From contig NZ_CP152407.1 of assembly GCF_038958875.1 (NCBI RefSeq), forward strand, positions 1,557,501 to 1,621,500: a stretch of DNA of 64,000 bases, read 5' to 3'. This stretch comes from Acidovorax sp. FHTAMBA (GTDB taxonomy: Bacteria > Pseudomonadota > Gammaproteobacteria > Burkholderiales > Burkholderiaceae_C). Under the pieces are notes generated by a model, which saw only the letters and a program-made list of their open reading frames with translations, did not search any database and was not told the origin of the DNA. A program made the position numbers and the translations under genes. This document shows positions 16,021 to 24,503 of this stretch, piece after piece (the stretch's first letter is position 1; every line of letters begins with the position of its first letter).

Positions 16021-16785
16021 ATGGCTGTCGCCAAGCGCATCTCCGATGAACCCGCCTTCGTGCTGCACAGCTACGACTGGAGCGAGTCCAGCCTGATTCT
16101 GGAAGTCTTCTGCCGCCGCCAGGGGCGCGTGGCCTTGGTGGCCAAGGGCGCGAAGAAGCCCAGCTCCAATTTCCGCCCCGTGTTGCTGCCGCTGCAGCCC
16201 CTGCTGGTGACCTATACGCTCACGGGCGACGGCAGCGCAGACATTCACACCCTCAAGGGCGCCGAATGGGTGGGCGGCCATGTGATGCCCACGGGCGACG
16301 CCCTGCTGTCGGGCATGTACCTCAACGAGCTGCTGCTGCGCCTGCTGGCCCGCGCCGATCCGCACGCGGCCTTGTTCGATGCCTATGCCGGCGTGGTGCG
16401 CGTGCTGGCCAGCGAACACGGCGATGCGCTGGAGCCCGTGCTGCGCAGCTTCGAGCTGCTGCTGCTGCGCGAAATCGGCCTGCTTCCGGGCCTGGATGCA
16501 CAGACCATGACCCTGGAGCCCCTGGGAGCAAGCGTGCGCTACACCCTGGTGCCCGAAGGCGGCCTGCGCGCCGCATCCCCGGCCGACCGCGCGGGCCTGC
16601 TCGGCAGCCAGTGGCAGGCGCTGCAGCGCGCGCTGGACGACGCGGCCAGCTACACCGCCACCTTGCGCGCGTGTGCGCCGGTGGCGGCCGAACTCAAACC
16701 CCAGCTGCGCACCCTGCTGCAATACCATTGCGGCAGCCCCACGCTGCGCACCCGCCAGCTCATGATCGATCTGCAGGCCCTATGA
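16021..16785 (+). CDS. recO: DNA repair protein RecO
   Basis: RecO anneals single strands and, with RecR, loads RecA on SSB-coated DNA. The 254-residue protein has an N-terminal OB-like domain (SDEPAFVLHSYDWSESSLILEVFCRRQGRVALVAKGAKK region, about 7-45) and a helical C-terminal part (LYLNELLLRLLARADPHAALFDAYAGVVRVL-type pattern from about residue 100). ATG 16021 is preferred over upstream TTG 15985. It ends overlapping pdxJ by 4 bp (ATGA). The era-recO-pdxJ-acpS order is widely conserved. Confidence 0.93.
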   Translation: MAVAKRISDEPAFVLHSYDWSESSLILEVFCRRQGRVALVAKGAKKPSSNFRPVLLPLQPLLVTYTLTGDGSADIHTLKGAEWVGGHVMPTGDALLSGMYLNELLLRLLARADPHAALFDAYAGVVRVLASEHGDALEPVLRSFELLLLREIGLLPGLDAQTMTLEPLGASVRYTLVPEGGLRAASPADRAGLLGSQWQALQRALDDAASYTATLRACAPVAAELKPQLRTLLQYHCGSPTLRTRQLMIDLQAL

Positions 16786-17564
16786 ACCAGCCCCCACCCA
16801 CATCCCGCCCCACGGCCTTGTCCGTCAACGTCAACAAGGTGGCCCTGGTGCGCAACACGCGCCACCTGGGGATTCCCAGCGTCACCCGTGCGGCCGAGCT
16901 GTGCCTGCAGGCGGGCGCCCAGGGCATCACCGTGCACCCGCGGCCCGACGAGCGGCACATCCGCAGCCAGGACGTGTTCGAGCTGGCCACGCTGATGAAG
17001 GCCTGGCCCGACCGCGAATACAACATCGAGGGCAATCCGTCTCAGAACCTGATGGATTTCATCCGCCAGGTTCGCCCGCACCAGGCCACTTTTGTGCCCG
17101 ACAGCGAAGACCAGTTCACCAGCGACCACGGCTGGAGCTTTCCGCAGGATGCCGAGCGCCTGGCGCCCCTGATCGCCGAGTGCAAAGCACTGGGCGTGCG
17201 CGTGAGCCTGTTCATGGACCCCGTGCCCGGGCAGATGGCCGCCGCCCGGGCGGTGGGCGCTGACCGGGTGGAGCTGTACACCGAGCCCTATGCCGCAGCC
17301 TGGGGCACGCCGCAGCAGGATGTGGAGCTCAAGCGCTATGCCGCCGCCGCCCAGGCCGCGCTGGATGTGGGCCTGGGCGTGAATGCAGGCCACGACCTCA
17401 ACCGCGACAACCTCGCCGCCTTTGTGCGCGAGGTGCCCGGCGTGCTCGAAGTCTCCATTGGCCACGCATTGATTGCCGAGGCGCTGGAGCTGGGGTATGC
17501 CGCCACCGTGCAGGCCTATCTGGCGTGCATCAATGCGGGGTGTTGTGGGAATGTTAACTCCTGA
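16782..17564 (+). CDS. pdxJ: Pyridoxine 5'-phosphate synthase
   Basis: PdxJ condenses 3-amino-2-oxopropyl phosphate with deoxyxylulose 5-phosphate to form PNP in vitamin B6 synthesis. The 260-residue TIM-barrel protein has LSVNVNKVALVRNTR (phosphate and substrate site, about 13-27), ITVHPRPDERHIR (about 48-60), NIEGNPS and VNAGHDLNRDN. The ATG overlaps the recO stop. The C-terminus ACINAGCCGNVNS is slightly longer than usual, and repeat copy B begins immediately after the TGA. Confidence 0.95.
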   Translation: MNQPPPTSRPTALSVNVNKVALVRNTRHLGIPSVTRAAELCLQAGAQGITVHPRPDERHIRSQDVFELATLMKAWPDREYNIEGNPSQNLMDFIRQVRPHQATFVPDSEDQFTSDHGWSFPQDAERLAPLIAECKALGVRVSLFMDPVPGQMAAARAVGADRVELYTEPYAAAWGTPQQDVELKRYAAAAQAALDVGLGVNAGHDLNRDNLAAFVREVPGVLEVSIGHALIAEALELGYAATVQAYLACINAGCCGNVNS

Positions 17565-17618
17565 TTTGATAGCTGCTGGCGCTTGATGGATAAGAGCTGG
17601 AGCCCAATTTCATTCAAA
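17565..17618 (+). repeat. Dispersed palindromic repeat, copy B
   Basis: It starts TTTGATAGCTGCTGGCGCTT directly after the pdxJ stop and ends with GAGCCCAATTTCATTCAAA. It fills almost the entire pdxJ-acpS gap, ending about 5 bp before the acpS ATG, so the acpS ribosome-binding region lies inside or right beside it. Confidence 0.88.
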
Positions 17619-17622
17619 AACC

Positions 17623-18018
17623 ATGATTTACGGCATTGGCACCGACATCTGCGACGTGCGCCGCATCCGGGTCAGCCTGGAGCGCCATGGCGAGCGCTTT
17701 GCCCAGAAGGTGCTGGCCGACGGTGAACTGGCCACCTGGCGCGAGCGCAGCAGCCGCTGGCCCGACCGGGGTTTGCGCTATCTGGCCACGCGCTTTTCTG
17801 CCAAGGAGGCGTTCAGCAAAGCCATTGGCCTTGGCATGCGCATGCCCATGACCTGGCGCCACTGCGAGGTGGCCAAGCTGCCATCGGGCCAGCCCGTGAT
17901 CGTGCTGCATGGCGCGCTCAAGGAGTGGTTCGACGCCAGAGGTCTGCAGGCGCACCTCAGCGTGACCGACGAGACCGACTACGCCGCAAGCTTCTGTGTG
18001 GTAGAGAAATCTGATTAA
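17623..18018 (+). CDS. acpS: Holo-ACP synthase
   Basis: AcpS transfers 4'-phosphopantetheine from CoA to Ser37 of ACP (acpP at 4345). The 131-residue protein has Asp8 in GIGTDICDV and the RFSAKEAFSKA box with Glu62, both metal-binding positions. No clear Shine-Dalgarno precedes the ATG because repeat copy B occupies the 5' flank. Another repeat (copy C) follows the TAA stop directly, so the gene is bracketed by repeats. Confidence 0.95.
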   Translation: MIYGIGTDICDVRRIRVSLERHGERFAQKVLADGELATWRERSSRWPDRGLRYLATRFSAKEAFSKAIGLGMRMPMTWRHCEVAKLPSGQPVIVLHGALKEWFDARGLQAHLSVTDETDYAASFCVVEKSD

Positions 18019-18062
18019 AAAAGGGCTCTGGCGCTTTCTGGATAAGCGCCAATAGCTATGTA
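18019..18062 (-). repeat. Dispersed palindromic repeat, copy C (inverted)
   Basis: Read on the minus strand it is CATAGCTATTGGCGCTTATC, then CAGAAAGCGCCAGAGCCC. It begins right after the acpS stop and occupies more than half of the 73-bp gap to nagZ. Confidence 0.85.
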
Positions 18063-18091
18063 TTGAATAGCAAACTGATGTTGAAGGCTCC

Positions 18092-19183
18092 ATGACCGAA
18101 CACGCCCCCCTGATCCTCGACGTGGCAGGCACAGCGCTGACCGCCGCCGACCGCCGCCGCCTGGCCCACCCGCTGACCGGCGGCGTGATCCTGTTTGCCC
18201 GCAACTGGGACAGCCGCGCGCAGCTGTTGCAGCTCACCGCATCCATCAAGGCCGTGCGCGACGACCTGCTCATCTGCGTGGACCACGAGGGCGGCCGTGT
18301 GCAGCGCTTTCGCACCGATGGCTTCACGCATCTGCCGCCCATGCGCTCCCTGGGCGCAATGTGGATGGACGACGGCAAGGGCGCCAGGGCCGTGCCTGGC
18401 AGCGGCGCGCTGCGTGCCACCAATGCGGCCACCGCTGCGGGCTATGTGCTGGGCAGCGAGTTGCGCGCGTGCGGTGTGGATTTCAGCTTCACACCGGTCC
18501 TCGATCTGGACTGGGGTGAAAGCGGCGTGATCGGCGACCGCGCCTTCCACCGCGACCCGCGCGTCGTGGCGCTGCTCGCCAAGAGCCTCATGCACGGCCT
18601 GCTGCAGGCGGGCATGGCCAACTGTGGCAAACACTTCCCAGGTCATGGCTTCGTCAAGGCAGATTCACACACTGAAGTGCCGGTGGACAAACGCAGCCTC
18701 AAGGCCATCCTGGCCGACGATGCCGCGCCATACCCCTGGCTCAGCAGCACGCTCACCAGCGTGATGCCGGCCCATGTGATCTACCCCAAGGTGGACAGCC
18801 GCCCCGCAGGCTTTTCGCAGCGCTGGCTGCAAGACATCCTGCGCCGCCAGATGCGGTTTGACGGCGCCATCTTCAGTGACGACCTCAGCATGGAAGGCGC
18901 GCGCCGGCTGGACGGCCAGGTGGTGAGCTACACCGACGCCGCCGTGGCAGCGCTGCAGGCTGGCTGCGATCTGGTGCTGCTGTGCAACCAGAGCGTGGGC
19001 GACGGCAAGGCCGTGGACGAACTCATCGACGGACTTGAAAACGCGCGCCAGCAGGGCCGCTGGCAGCCGAGTGTGGACAGCGAATCCCGCCGGCTGGCGC
19101 TGCTGCCCGAAACGCTGCCCCAGGCCTGGGACGACCTGATGTACCAGCCCGCCTACCTGCAGGCGCTGGACCTGCTGCCCTGA
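18092..19183 (+). CDS. nagZ: Beta-N-acetylhexosaminidase NagZ
   Basis: NagZ removes GlcNAc from muropeptides in cytoplasmic peptidoglycan recycling. The 363-residue GH3 protein has VDHEGGRVQRF (about 65-75), the diagnostic loop KHFPGHGFVKADSHTEVP (about 182-199) carrying the catalytic Asp/His pair, and the nucleophile region FSDDLSMEGA (about 263-272). Length is typical. The ATG at 18092 follows GAAGG. It closes the plus-strand run; the next genes converge from the minus strand. Confidence 0.96.
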   Translation: MTEHAPLILDVAGTALTAADRRRLAHPLTGGVILFARNWDSRAQLLQLTASIKAVRDDLLICVDHEGGRVQRFRTDGFTHLPPMRSLGAMWMDDGKGARAVPGSGALRATNAATAAGYVLGSELRACGVDFSFTPVLDLDWGESGVIGDRAFHRDPRVVALLAKSLMHGLLQAGMANCGKHFPGHGFVKADSHTEVPVDKRSLKAILADDAAPYPWLSSTLTSVMPAHVIYPKVDSRPAGFSQRWLQDILRRQMRFDGAIFSDDLSMEGARRLDGQVVSYTDAAVAALQAGCDLVLLCNQSVGDGKAVDELIDGLENARQQGRWQPSVDSESRRLALLPETLPQAWDDLMYQPAYLQALDLLP

Positions 19184-19243
19184 CGGTGGGCGCGCGCGTG
19201 GCCCGCTGCCGGGCCGGGCCCTGCTGCGCTCTGGATTTGGCTG

Positions 19244-19966
19244 CTATGGCGTATTGAAGGGCCCGGGCGTGACCGGCGGCAGCGCTGGCGGCTCGGCTTC
19301 CGGCGCCTCGGCAGGGGGTGCTGGCGGCGCAGGGGGTGGCGGAACGCCCCTGAAGCGGCGCACCACGCGCTGGAACACCAGCGAATTCGGAATCTGCAGC
19401 CAGGCAGGCTGGCCGGCGGCTGCGTCGTGGTCTTCCAGCGTGGTGTAGAGCAGGTTGATATCCACCACGCGCCCCTTGGCCCCCGGCTTTTCGGCGGTGT
19501 CCAGCACTTCGATGTAGTCGCCGATGCGGAATGGCCGCACGGTGAAGATCAGGAGCGCGCAAAACAGGTTGGAGAGCACGCTCCACGCGGCAAAGAACGC
19601 CACGGCGCCCACGGTGGCAAAGCCGGTGAACGCCGTCCACAGCACGGTGGCCGAGACGCCCATGCGTTCCAGCACCAGCAGCAGGGCGCCCGCCACGATG
19701 AACCACCGGATCAGCCCGTTCATGGGCACCAGCAGTTCGTCCGGCACCTGGTAGTGCACGCTGGCACGGCGCACGATGCGGCGCAGCACGCGCTGCAGCA
19801 GCCATGCCGCCAGCAGGATCAGCAGGATCTGCATGCCGGGCACGATCACTTCCAGCCAGTCCTGCACCCATTCGGGCAGACGGGTTTTCAGGACCTGCAT
19901 GCGGGACGCCACGGTTCGGGCGCTGCGCTCTGTGGCTTCAAACGATAGTGGGGAAAAGAAGGTCAA
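19244..19966 (-). CDS. MscS-family mechanosensitive channel, short form
   Basis: The 240-residue protein has two or three membrane segments (about 42-62, 80-100, 105-125), the pore-helix and beta-domain signature (GFATVGAVAFFAAWSVLSNLF, FTVRPFRIGDYIEV) and IPNSLVF. It ends soon after the beta domain with a Pro/Ala-rich tail, so it lacks most of the C-terminal cage of E. coli MscS. A TTG at 19966 overlaps the stop of the upstream GGDEF gene (TTGA) with GGAG 11 nt away; ATG at 19900 (218 residues) is the alternative start. Probable role: osmotic tension relief at the inner membrane. Confidence 0.85.
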   Translation of the reverse strand: MTFFSPLSFEATERSARTVASRMQVLKTRLPEWVQDWLEVIVPGMQILLILLAAWLLQRVLRRIVRRASVHYQVPDELLVPMNGLIRWFIVAGALLLVLERMGVSATVLWTAFTGFATVGAVAFFAAWSVLSNLFCALLIFTVRPFRIGDYIEVLDTAEKPGAKGRVVDINLLYTTLEDHDAAAGQPAWLQIPNSLVFQRVVRRFRGVPPPPAPPAPPAEAPEAEPPALPPVTPGPFNTP

Positions 19967-20997
19967 TTGCGCAGTTGCTCCACAGTGTCCATCTGCATTT
20001 CAAAACTGAAAAACCGGTTGCGGCCCTGCGCCTTGGCGGCATACAGCGCCTGGTCGGCCCGCATGATCATGCTTTCGGCGTTGGTGCTGTCGTCGGGCAC
20101 ACACGTGGTGATGCCGCCCGACAGGGTCAGGGTGCTCCCCAGGGGTGAATCGGCGTGCGCAATGGCGCGCACCTTGAGCAGCTGCCCCAGTGCGCGCGCG
20201 AAGGTCATCGCACCCGAGCGCGGCGTGTTGGGCAGGATCAGGGCAAATTCCTCGCCGCCGTAGCGCGAGGCGACATCCCGGGGGCGCACGCACACCTCGC
20301 GCAGCAGGCGCCCCACCTCTTTCAGGCAGGCGTCGCCCTGCACATGGCCGCTGGCGTCGTTGAAGAGCTTGAAATGGTCCAGATCGCACAGCATCAGCGT
20401 GAGGGGCGTGCCATCGCGGCGGGCCGCCAGAATTTCGTTGTGCAGGATGCGGTCGAACCCGCGGCGGTTCACCAGACCGGTGAGGGCGTCCACCTCGACC
20501 ATCTCGTTGAGGCGCTGGTTGGCAAGGTGCAGCTCGGCCGACATGGCCACCAGCCGGCGGCGCATGTCCAGCAGGCGCCGCATGGCGCGCAGCTTGGCCA
20601 TCAGCACGATGGGGGTGACGGGCTTGACCAGGTAGTCGTCTCCGCCCACTTCAATGCCGCGCCAGACGTCCAGCTCGTGGTCCAGGCCCGACAGGAAAAT
20701 GATCGGCGTCCAGTCACCGGCTTCGCTCTCGCGCATCTGCTGGGCCACCCAGTAGCCATCGTGGCCGGGCAGCCGGATGTCGAGCAACACCAGGTCGGGT
20801 CGGTGGGCCTTGAACAGGTCCAGTGCGGCATTGCCCTCGGCGGCCTCCAGGATCTCCGACACGCCAGCGCGCCGCAGTTCGGCCACCAGTGCAGCGCGTA
20901 CCGAGCCCTGGTCTTCCACCACCAGCACCGAAAAGGCATTGCCCTCGGGCAGGGGCGCGGCGGGCGGATACGGGGCGTTGGTGGAACTGAAGGGCAC
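19963..20997 (-). CDS. Response regulator with diguanylate cyclase (REC-GGDEF)
   Basis: The 344-residue protein joins a receiver domain (about 22-142; acidic pair Glu28/Asp29, phospho-acceptor Asp73 in LLDIRLPG, Lys125) to a GGDEF domain (about 165-340). The active motif is GGEEF (247-251) and an inhibitory c-di-GMP site RPRD (238-241) lies five residues before it, so an active, feedback-inhibited cyclase is expected. The start is GTG with AGGAG 7 nt upstream. No histidine kinase gene is adjacent. It follows lysS by 50 bp and overlaps the mscS-like gene. Confidence 0.93.
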   Translation of the reverse strand: MPFSSTNAPYPPAAPLPEGNAFSVLVVEDQGSVRAALVAELRRAGVSEILEAAEGNAALDLFKAHRPDLVLLDIRLPGHDGYWVAQQMRESEAGDWTPIIFLSGLDHELDVWRGIEVGGDDYLVKPVTPIVLMAKLRAMRRLLDMRRRLVAMSAELHLANQRLNEMVEVDALTGLVNRRGFDRILHNEILAARRDGTPLTLMLCDLDHFKLFNDASGHVQGDACLKEVGRLLREVCVRPRDVASRYGGEEFALILPNTPRSGAMTFARALGQLLKVRAIAHADSPLGSTLTLSGGITTCVPDDSTNAESMIMRADQALYAAKAQGRNRFFSFEMQMDTVEQLRN

Positions 20998-21047
20998 GGT
21001 GGAACTCCTGGGGCCTGACGGCGTGCTGACCCGGGTCAGCCTGGTTT

Positions 21048-22592
21048 TCAGGACTCGCGGCGCAGCGCGGGGAACAGGATCACGTCGCGGATGCTGGGGC
21101 TGTCGGTCAGCAGCATCATGAGGCGGTCAATGCCGATGCCGCAACCCCCCGTGGGTGGCATGCCGTATTCCAGCGCGCGCACAAAGTCATGGTCGTAGAA
21201 CATGGCTTCGTCGTCGCCGCTGTCCTTGGCCGCCACCTGGGCGTGAAAGCGCGCGGCCTGGTCTTCCGCATCATTCAGTTCGCTGAAACCGTTGCCGAAC
21301 TCGCGGCCGGTGATGTACAGCTCAAAGCGCTCCGTCACCTCGGGGCGCGCGTCGTTGGCGCGCGCCAGAGGCGAGATTTCGGTGGGGTGTTCCATGATGA
21401 AGGTGGGCTGCCACAGCTTGTCTTCCACCGTTTCTTCAAAGTACAGCACCTGCAGGCTGGCCAGTGTGCGGGCGGAGAGCTTGTCCTTCTCTTCCGTCAT
21501 GCCCAGCTTCTTCAATGCGCTGATGAGCCAGGCGGCATCGTCCACATGGGCGCCTGCTTCGGTGTGCTGGAAGATGGCTTCGCGGATCGTCAGGCGGGCA
21601 AAGGGCTGGGTCAGGTCCACCGCACGGCCCTGGTAGGTCATCTGCAGCGAGCCCGTGGCTTTCAGGGCCACTTCACGGATCAGCGTCTCGGTGAAGTCCA
21701 TCAGGTCCAGGTAGTTCCAGTACGCCGCGTAGAACTCCATCATGGTGAACTCGGGGTTGTGGCGCACCGAGATGCCTTCGTTGCGGTAGCTGCGGTTGAT
21801 CTCGAACACCCGCTCGAAGCCGCCCACGATCAGGCGTTTGAGGTAGAGCTCGGGTGCGATGCGCAGGTACATCTCCTGCTCCAGCGCGTTGTGGTGCGTG
21901 ACGAACGGCTTGGCATTGGCACCGCCCGGGATGGGGTGCAGCATGGGCGTTTCGACTTCAAGGAAGCCATGGCTCACCATGAACTCGCGCAGCCCGCTCA
22001 CGGCCTTGCTGCGTGCCATGAAGCGCTTGCGTGCCTGCTCATCGGTGATCAGGTCCACATAGCGCTGGCGGTACTTCTGCTCCTGGTCGGCCATGCCGTG
22101 GAACTTGTCGGGCAGGGGGCGCAGGCTCTTGGTGAGCAGGCGCAGGCTGGTCACCTTGACCGACAGCTCGCCGGTCTTGGTCTTCATCAGCGTGCCTTCG
22201 GCGCCCACGATGTCGCCCAGGTCCCAGTGCTTGAAGGCGGCGTACAGGTCTTCGCCCACGGCGTCGCGCGTCACATAGAGCTGGATGCGCCCGCCCACTT
22301 CGCCCAGCGAGCCGTCCTGGATCGTGGCAAAACTGGCCTTGCCCATTACGCGCTTGAGCATCATGCGGCCCGCCACCGAGACGGTCACGGGCGTGGCTTC
22401 AAGCGACTCGTTCGTGGCAGCGCTGTGCTCCAGGTGCAACTGGGCAGCCTTGTGGCCGGGCTTGAAGTTGTTGGGGAAAGCAACGCCACCGCCGTTGGCC
22501 TGGGCTTCGCGCAGAGCGCGGAGCTTTTCGCGGCGCTCGGCGATGAGCTGGTTGTCGTCCTGGGGCGCGGGGGCGTGGTTTTGGTCTGACAT
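21048..22592 (-). CDS. lysS: Lysyl-tRNA synthetase, class II
   Basis: LysS charges tRNA-Lys. The 514-residue protein has an N-terminal OB anticodon-binding domain (about 65-165, KTGELSVKVTSLRLLTKSLRPLPDK) and a class II catalytic core with motif 2 (FEINRSYRNEGISVRHNPEFTMME) and motif 3 (GCGIGIDRLMMLLTD). The ATG at 22592 (MSDQNHAPAPQDDN) gives the family-typical N-terminus; upstream in-frame codons to a TTG at 22640 look non-coding. It lies between the glycan cassette and the GGDEF gene on the same strand. Confidence 0.96.
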   Translation of the reverse strand: MSDQNHAPAPQDDNQLIAERREKLRALREAQANGGGVAFPNNFKPGHKAAQLHLEHSAATNESLEATPVTVSVAGRMMLKRVMGKASFATIQDGSLGEVGGRIQLYVTRDAVGEDLYAAFKHWDLGDIVGAEGTLMKTKTGELSVKVTSLRLLTKSLRPLPDKFHGMADQEQKYRQRYVDLITDEQARKRFMARSKAVSGLREFMVSHGFLEVETPMLHPIPGGANAKPFVTHHNALEQEMYLRIAPELYLKRLIVGGFERVFEINRSYRNEGISVRHNPEFTMMEFYAAYWNYLDLMDFTETLIREVALKATGSLQMTYQGRAVDLTQPFARLTIREAIFQHTEAGAHVDDAAWLISALKKLGMTEEKDKLSARTLASLQVLYFEETVEDKLWQPTFIMEHPTEISPLARANDARPEVTERFELYITGREFGNGFSELNDAEDQAARFHAQVAAKDSGDDEAMFYDHDFVRALEYGMPPTGGCGIGIDRLMMLLTDSPSIRDVILFPALRRES

Positions 22593-22670
22593 AGGTGCCG
22601 TCTGTGCGGGGCGTGAAATGGAGGGGCTGGGTTCAGCCAAACCGCTGATTTTATCGGCTACGGGGTGCCG

Positions 22671-23291
22671 TCAAGTTCCTGTGCCCCCGGCGGGGCGGTC
22701 ATTCCACAGTGCTGCGACCGTGCTGATGATGATCTTGAGGTCGCCCCATAGCGTGTTGGAACGGGCGTACTCGGCGGCATAGCGCAGCTTGATGGGAAGG
22801 ATCTGTTCCACGTAAGTGGGCTCCGGCTCGTTGCTCTGGCCCAGCAAAGTGCTTTCGTCGCGAAATTCGATGGAGGCGCGGTCCGTGATGCCCGGCCGGA
22901 CGCTGAGCACCAGGTCTCGCACAGAGTCCGGGTAAAGCGCCACATAGTGCGGCACCTCGGGCCGGGGGCCGACCAGGCTCATATGGCCCAGCAGCACGTT
23001 GAAAAGCTGCGGCAATTCATCGATCTTGGTGCGCCGCAGCCAGTGGCCCGCCCGGGTGATGCGGGCGTCGGCGCCCACGGTAATCGCCGGGCCCGCAGCT
23101 TCTGCGCGCGGGTGCATGGTGCGGAACTTGACGATGCGAAACAGGCGGCCTGCGCGTCCCACACGCTGTTGGCGAAAGAATGCCGGGCCGGGCGAATCCC
23201 ACACCACCCACAGTGCCACGGCCAGCAGCACGGGCGCGAGCAGCAGCAGCCCAAGGGCGGCAAAGAACAGGTCGAACAGCCGCTTGGGCAT
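22671..23291 (-). CDS. Initiating undecaprenyl-phosphate sugar-1-phosphate transferase (PglC/WcaJ-like)
   Basis: The 206-residue protein has one N-terminal hydrophobic segment (about 4-28) and a bacterial sugar transferase domain with KFRTMHPRAE, RRTKIDELPQLFNVL and MSLVGPRPEVP. The small monotopic form resembles PglC rather than long five-helix WbaP proteins. It would load the first sugar-1-phosphate on undecaprenyl phosphate at the inner membrane. ATG 23291 lies 1 bp after the stop of the aminotransferase gene, so they are co-translated. Substrate is inferred from its neighbours only. Confidence 0.9.
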   Translation of the reverse strand: MPKRLFDLFFAALGLLLLAPVLLAVALWVVWDSPGPAFFRQQRVGRAGRLFRIVKFRTMHPRAEAAGPAITVGADARITRAGHWLRRTKIDELPQLFNVLLGHMSLVGPRPEVPHYVALYPDSVRDLVLSVRPGITDRASIEFRDESTLLGQSNEPEPTYVEQILPIKLRYAAEYARSNTLWGDLKIIISTVAALWNDRPAGGTGT

Positions 23292-23292
23292 G

Positions 23293-24462
23293 TCAGCCCA
23301 GCACCTCGTGCAGCGCGGCAATCACACGGTCCTGGTCGCTGTCGCTCATGGCGGTGAACAGGGGGATGCTGATCATGGCCTGGTAGGCCGCATCGGCCTG
23401 GGGGAACATCTCAGGCGTGAGCTGATAACGGTCCCGCCAGTACGGGTGCCGGTGCAGCGGCACATAGTGCACGCTGGTGCCGATGCCCCGGTCCGACAGC
23501 GCCTGGATGACCTCGTCACGCCCCAGTGGTGCGTCCGCCCGCAGCCGGATGACATACAGGTGCCATGCGTGGGTGTCGCCTTGTGGTGCATCGGCTGGCA
23601 ATATGAGCGGCAGAGGCGTCAGCTGTGTGTTGTAACGGGTTGCGAGGTCTTGCCGCCGTTGCACAAACTGCGGCAGCCGCGCCAGTTGCTCCACGCCCAT
23701 GGCGGCGGCAACGTCCGTCATGTTGTATTTGAAACCGGGTGCGACCACCTCGTAGTACCAGGCCGGGGTTTTGGAGGTGAAGCGGTCAAACGCATCGCGG
23801 TTCATGCCGTGCAGGCGCATCACGCGCATGCGCTTGGAGAGCTCCGGGTCGCGCGTCACCGCCATGCCCCCTTCGCCCGTCGTGATGGTCTTGTTGGCGT
23901 AGAAGCTGAACACCGTCAAATCGGACCGCAATTGCCCCACCAGGGTGCCGCGCCAGGTGGTGGGCAGGGCATGGGCCGCGTCTTCCACCACCTTCAGGTG
24001 ATGTTCTTTGGCGATGGCCAGGATTGCGTCCATGTCGCAGGCCAGGCCCCCATAGTGCACGGGCATGATGGCTTTGGTGCGGGGTGTGATGGCCGCGCGC
24101 ACCTTGGCCGGGTCGATATTGAGGGTCACCGGGTCCACGTCCACCAGTACCGGGTCGGCGCCCAGGTAGCGCACCACCTCCACGGTGGCGGTGAAGGTCA
24201 GTGTGGGCGCGATCACTTCGTCGCCGGGGCCGATGCCCAGGGCCTCCAGCGCGAGGTGCAGGCCCGCCGTGGCGGAGTTGACGGCGATGCTCTGCAGACC
24301 ACCGCCGCCCAGGAAGGCGGTGAATGCCTGCTCAAACTCTTTGGTCTTGGGCCCGGTCGTGACCCACCCCGAGCGCATGGCCGCGCTGACGGCATCGATT
24401 TCTGCCGGCCCGATGTCGGGGCGGGCGAACGGGAGAAAGGGCAGGTCGGTGGCGGAGTTCAT
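23293..24462 (-). CDS. DegT/DnrJ/EryC1-family sugar aminotransferase
   Basis: This PLP enzyme family transaminates keto sugars made by 4,6-dehydratases. The 389-residue protein has NSATAGLHLALEALGIGPGD (about 62-81), Asp161 in VVEDAAHA and the PLP lysine Lys191 in FYANKTITTGEGGM. The start MNSATDLPFLPFARPDIG is typical (ATG 24462); an extension upstream has no family similarity. With the dehydratase at 29084 it could make a UDP-4-amino-4,6-dideoxy-HexNAc, as PglE does, though that pathway assignment is inferred. Confidence 0.92.
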   Translation of the reverse strand: MNSATDLPFLPFARPDIGPAEIDAVSAAMRSGWVTTGPKTKEFEQAFTAFLGGGGLQSIAVNSATAGLHLALEALGIGPGDEVIAPTLTFTATVEVVRYLGADPVLVDVDPVTLNIDPAKVRAAITPRTKAIMPVHYGGLACDMDAILAIAKEHHLKVVEDAAHALPTTWRGTLVGQLRSDLTVFSFYANKTITTGEGGMAVTRDPELSKRMRVMRLHGMNRDAFDRFTSKTPAWYYEVVAPGFKYNMTDVAAAMGVEQLARLPQFVQRRQDLATRYNTQLTPLPLILPADAPQGDTHAWHLYVIRLRADAPLGRDEVIQALSDRGIGTSVHYVPLHRHPYWRDRYQLTPEMFPQADAAYQAMISIPLFTAMSDSDQDRVIAALHEVLG

Positions 24463-24503
24463 GGGTATTTGTGCGTGCTGAATGGGCCAGAGCGAGGCCG
24501 CGC

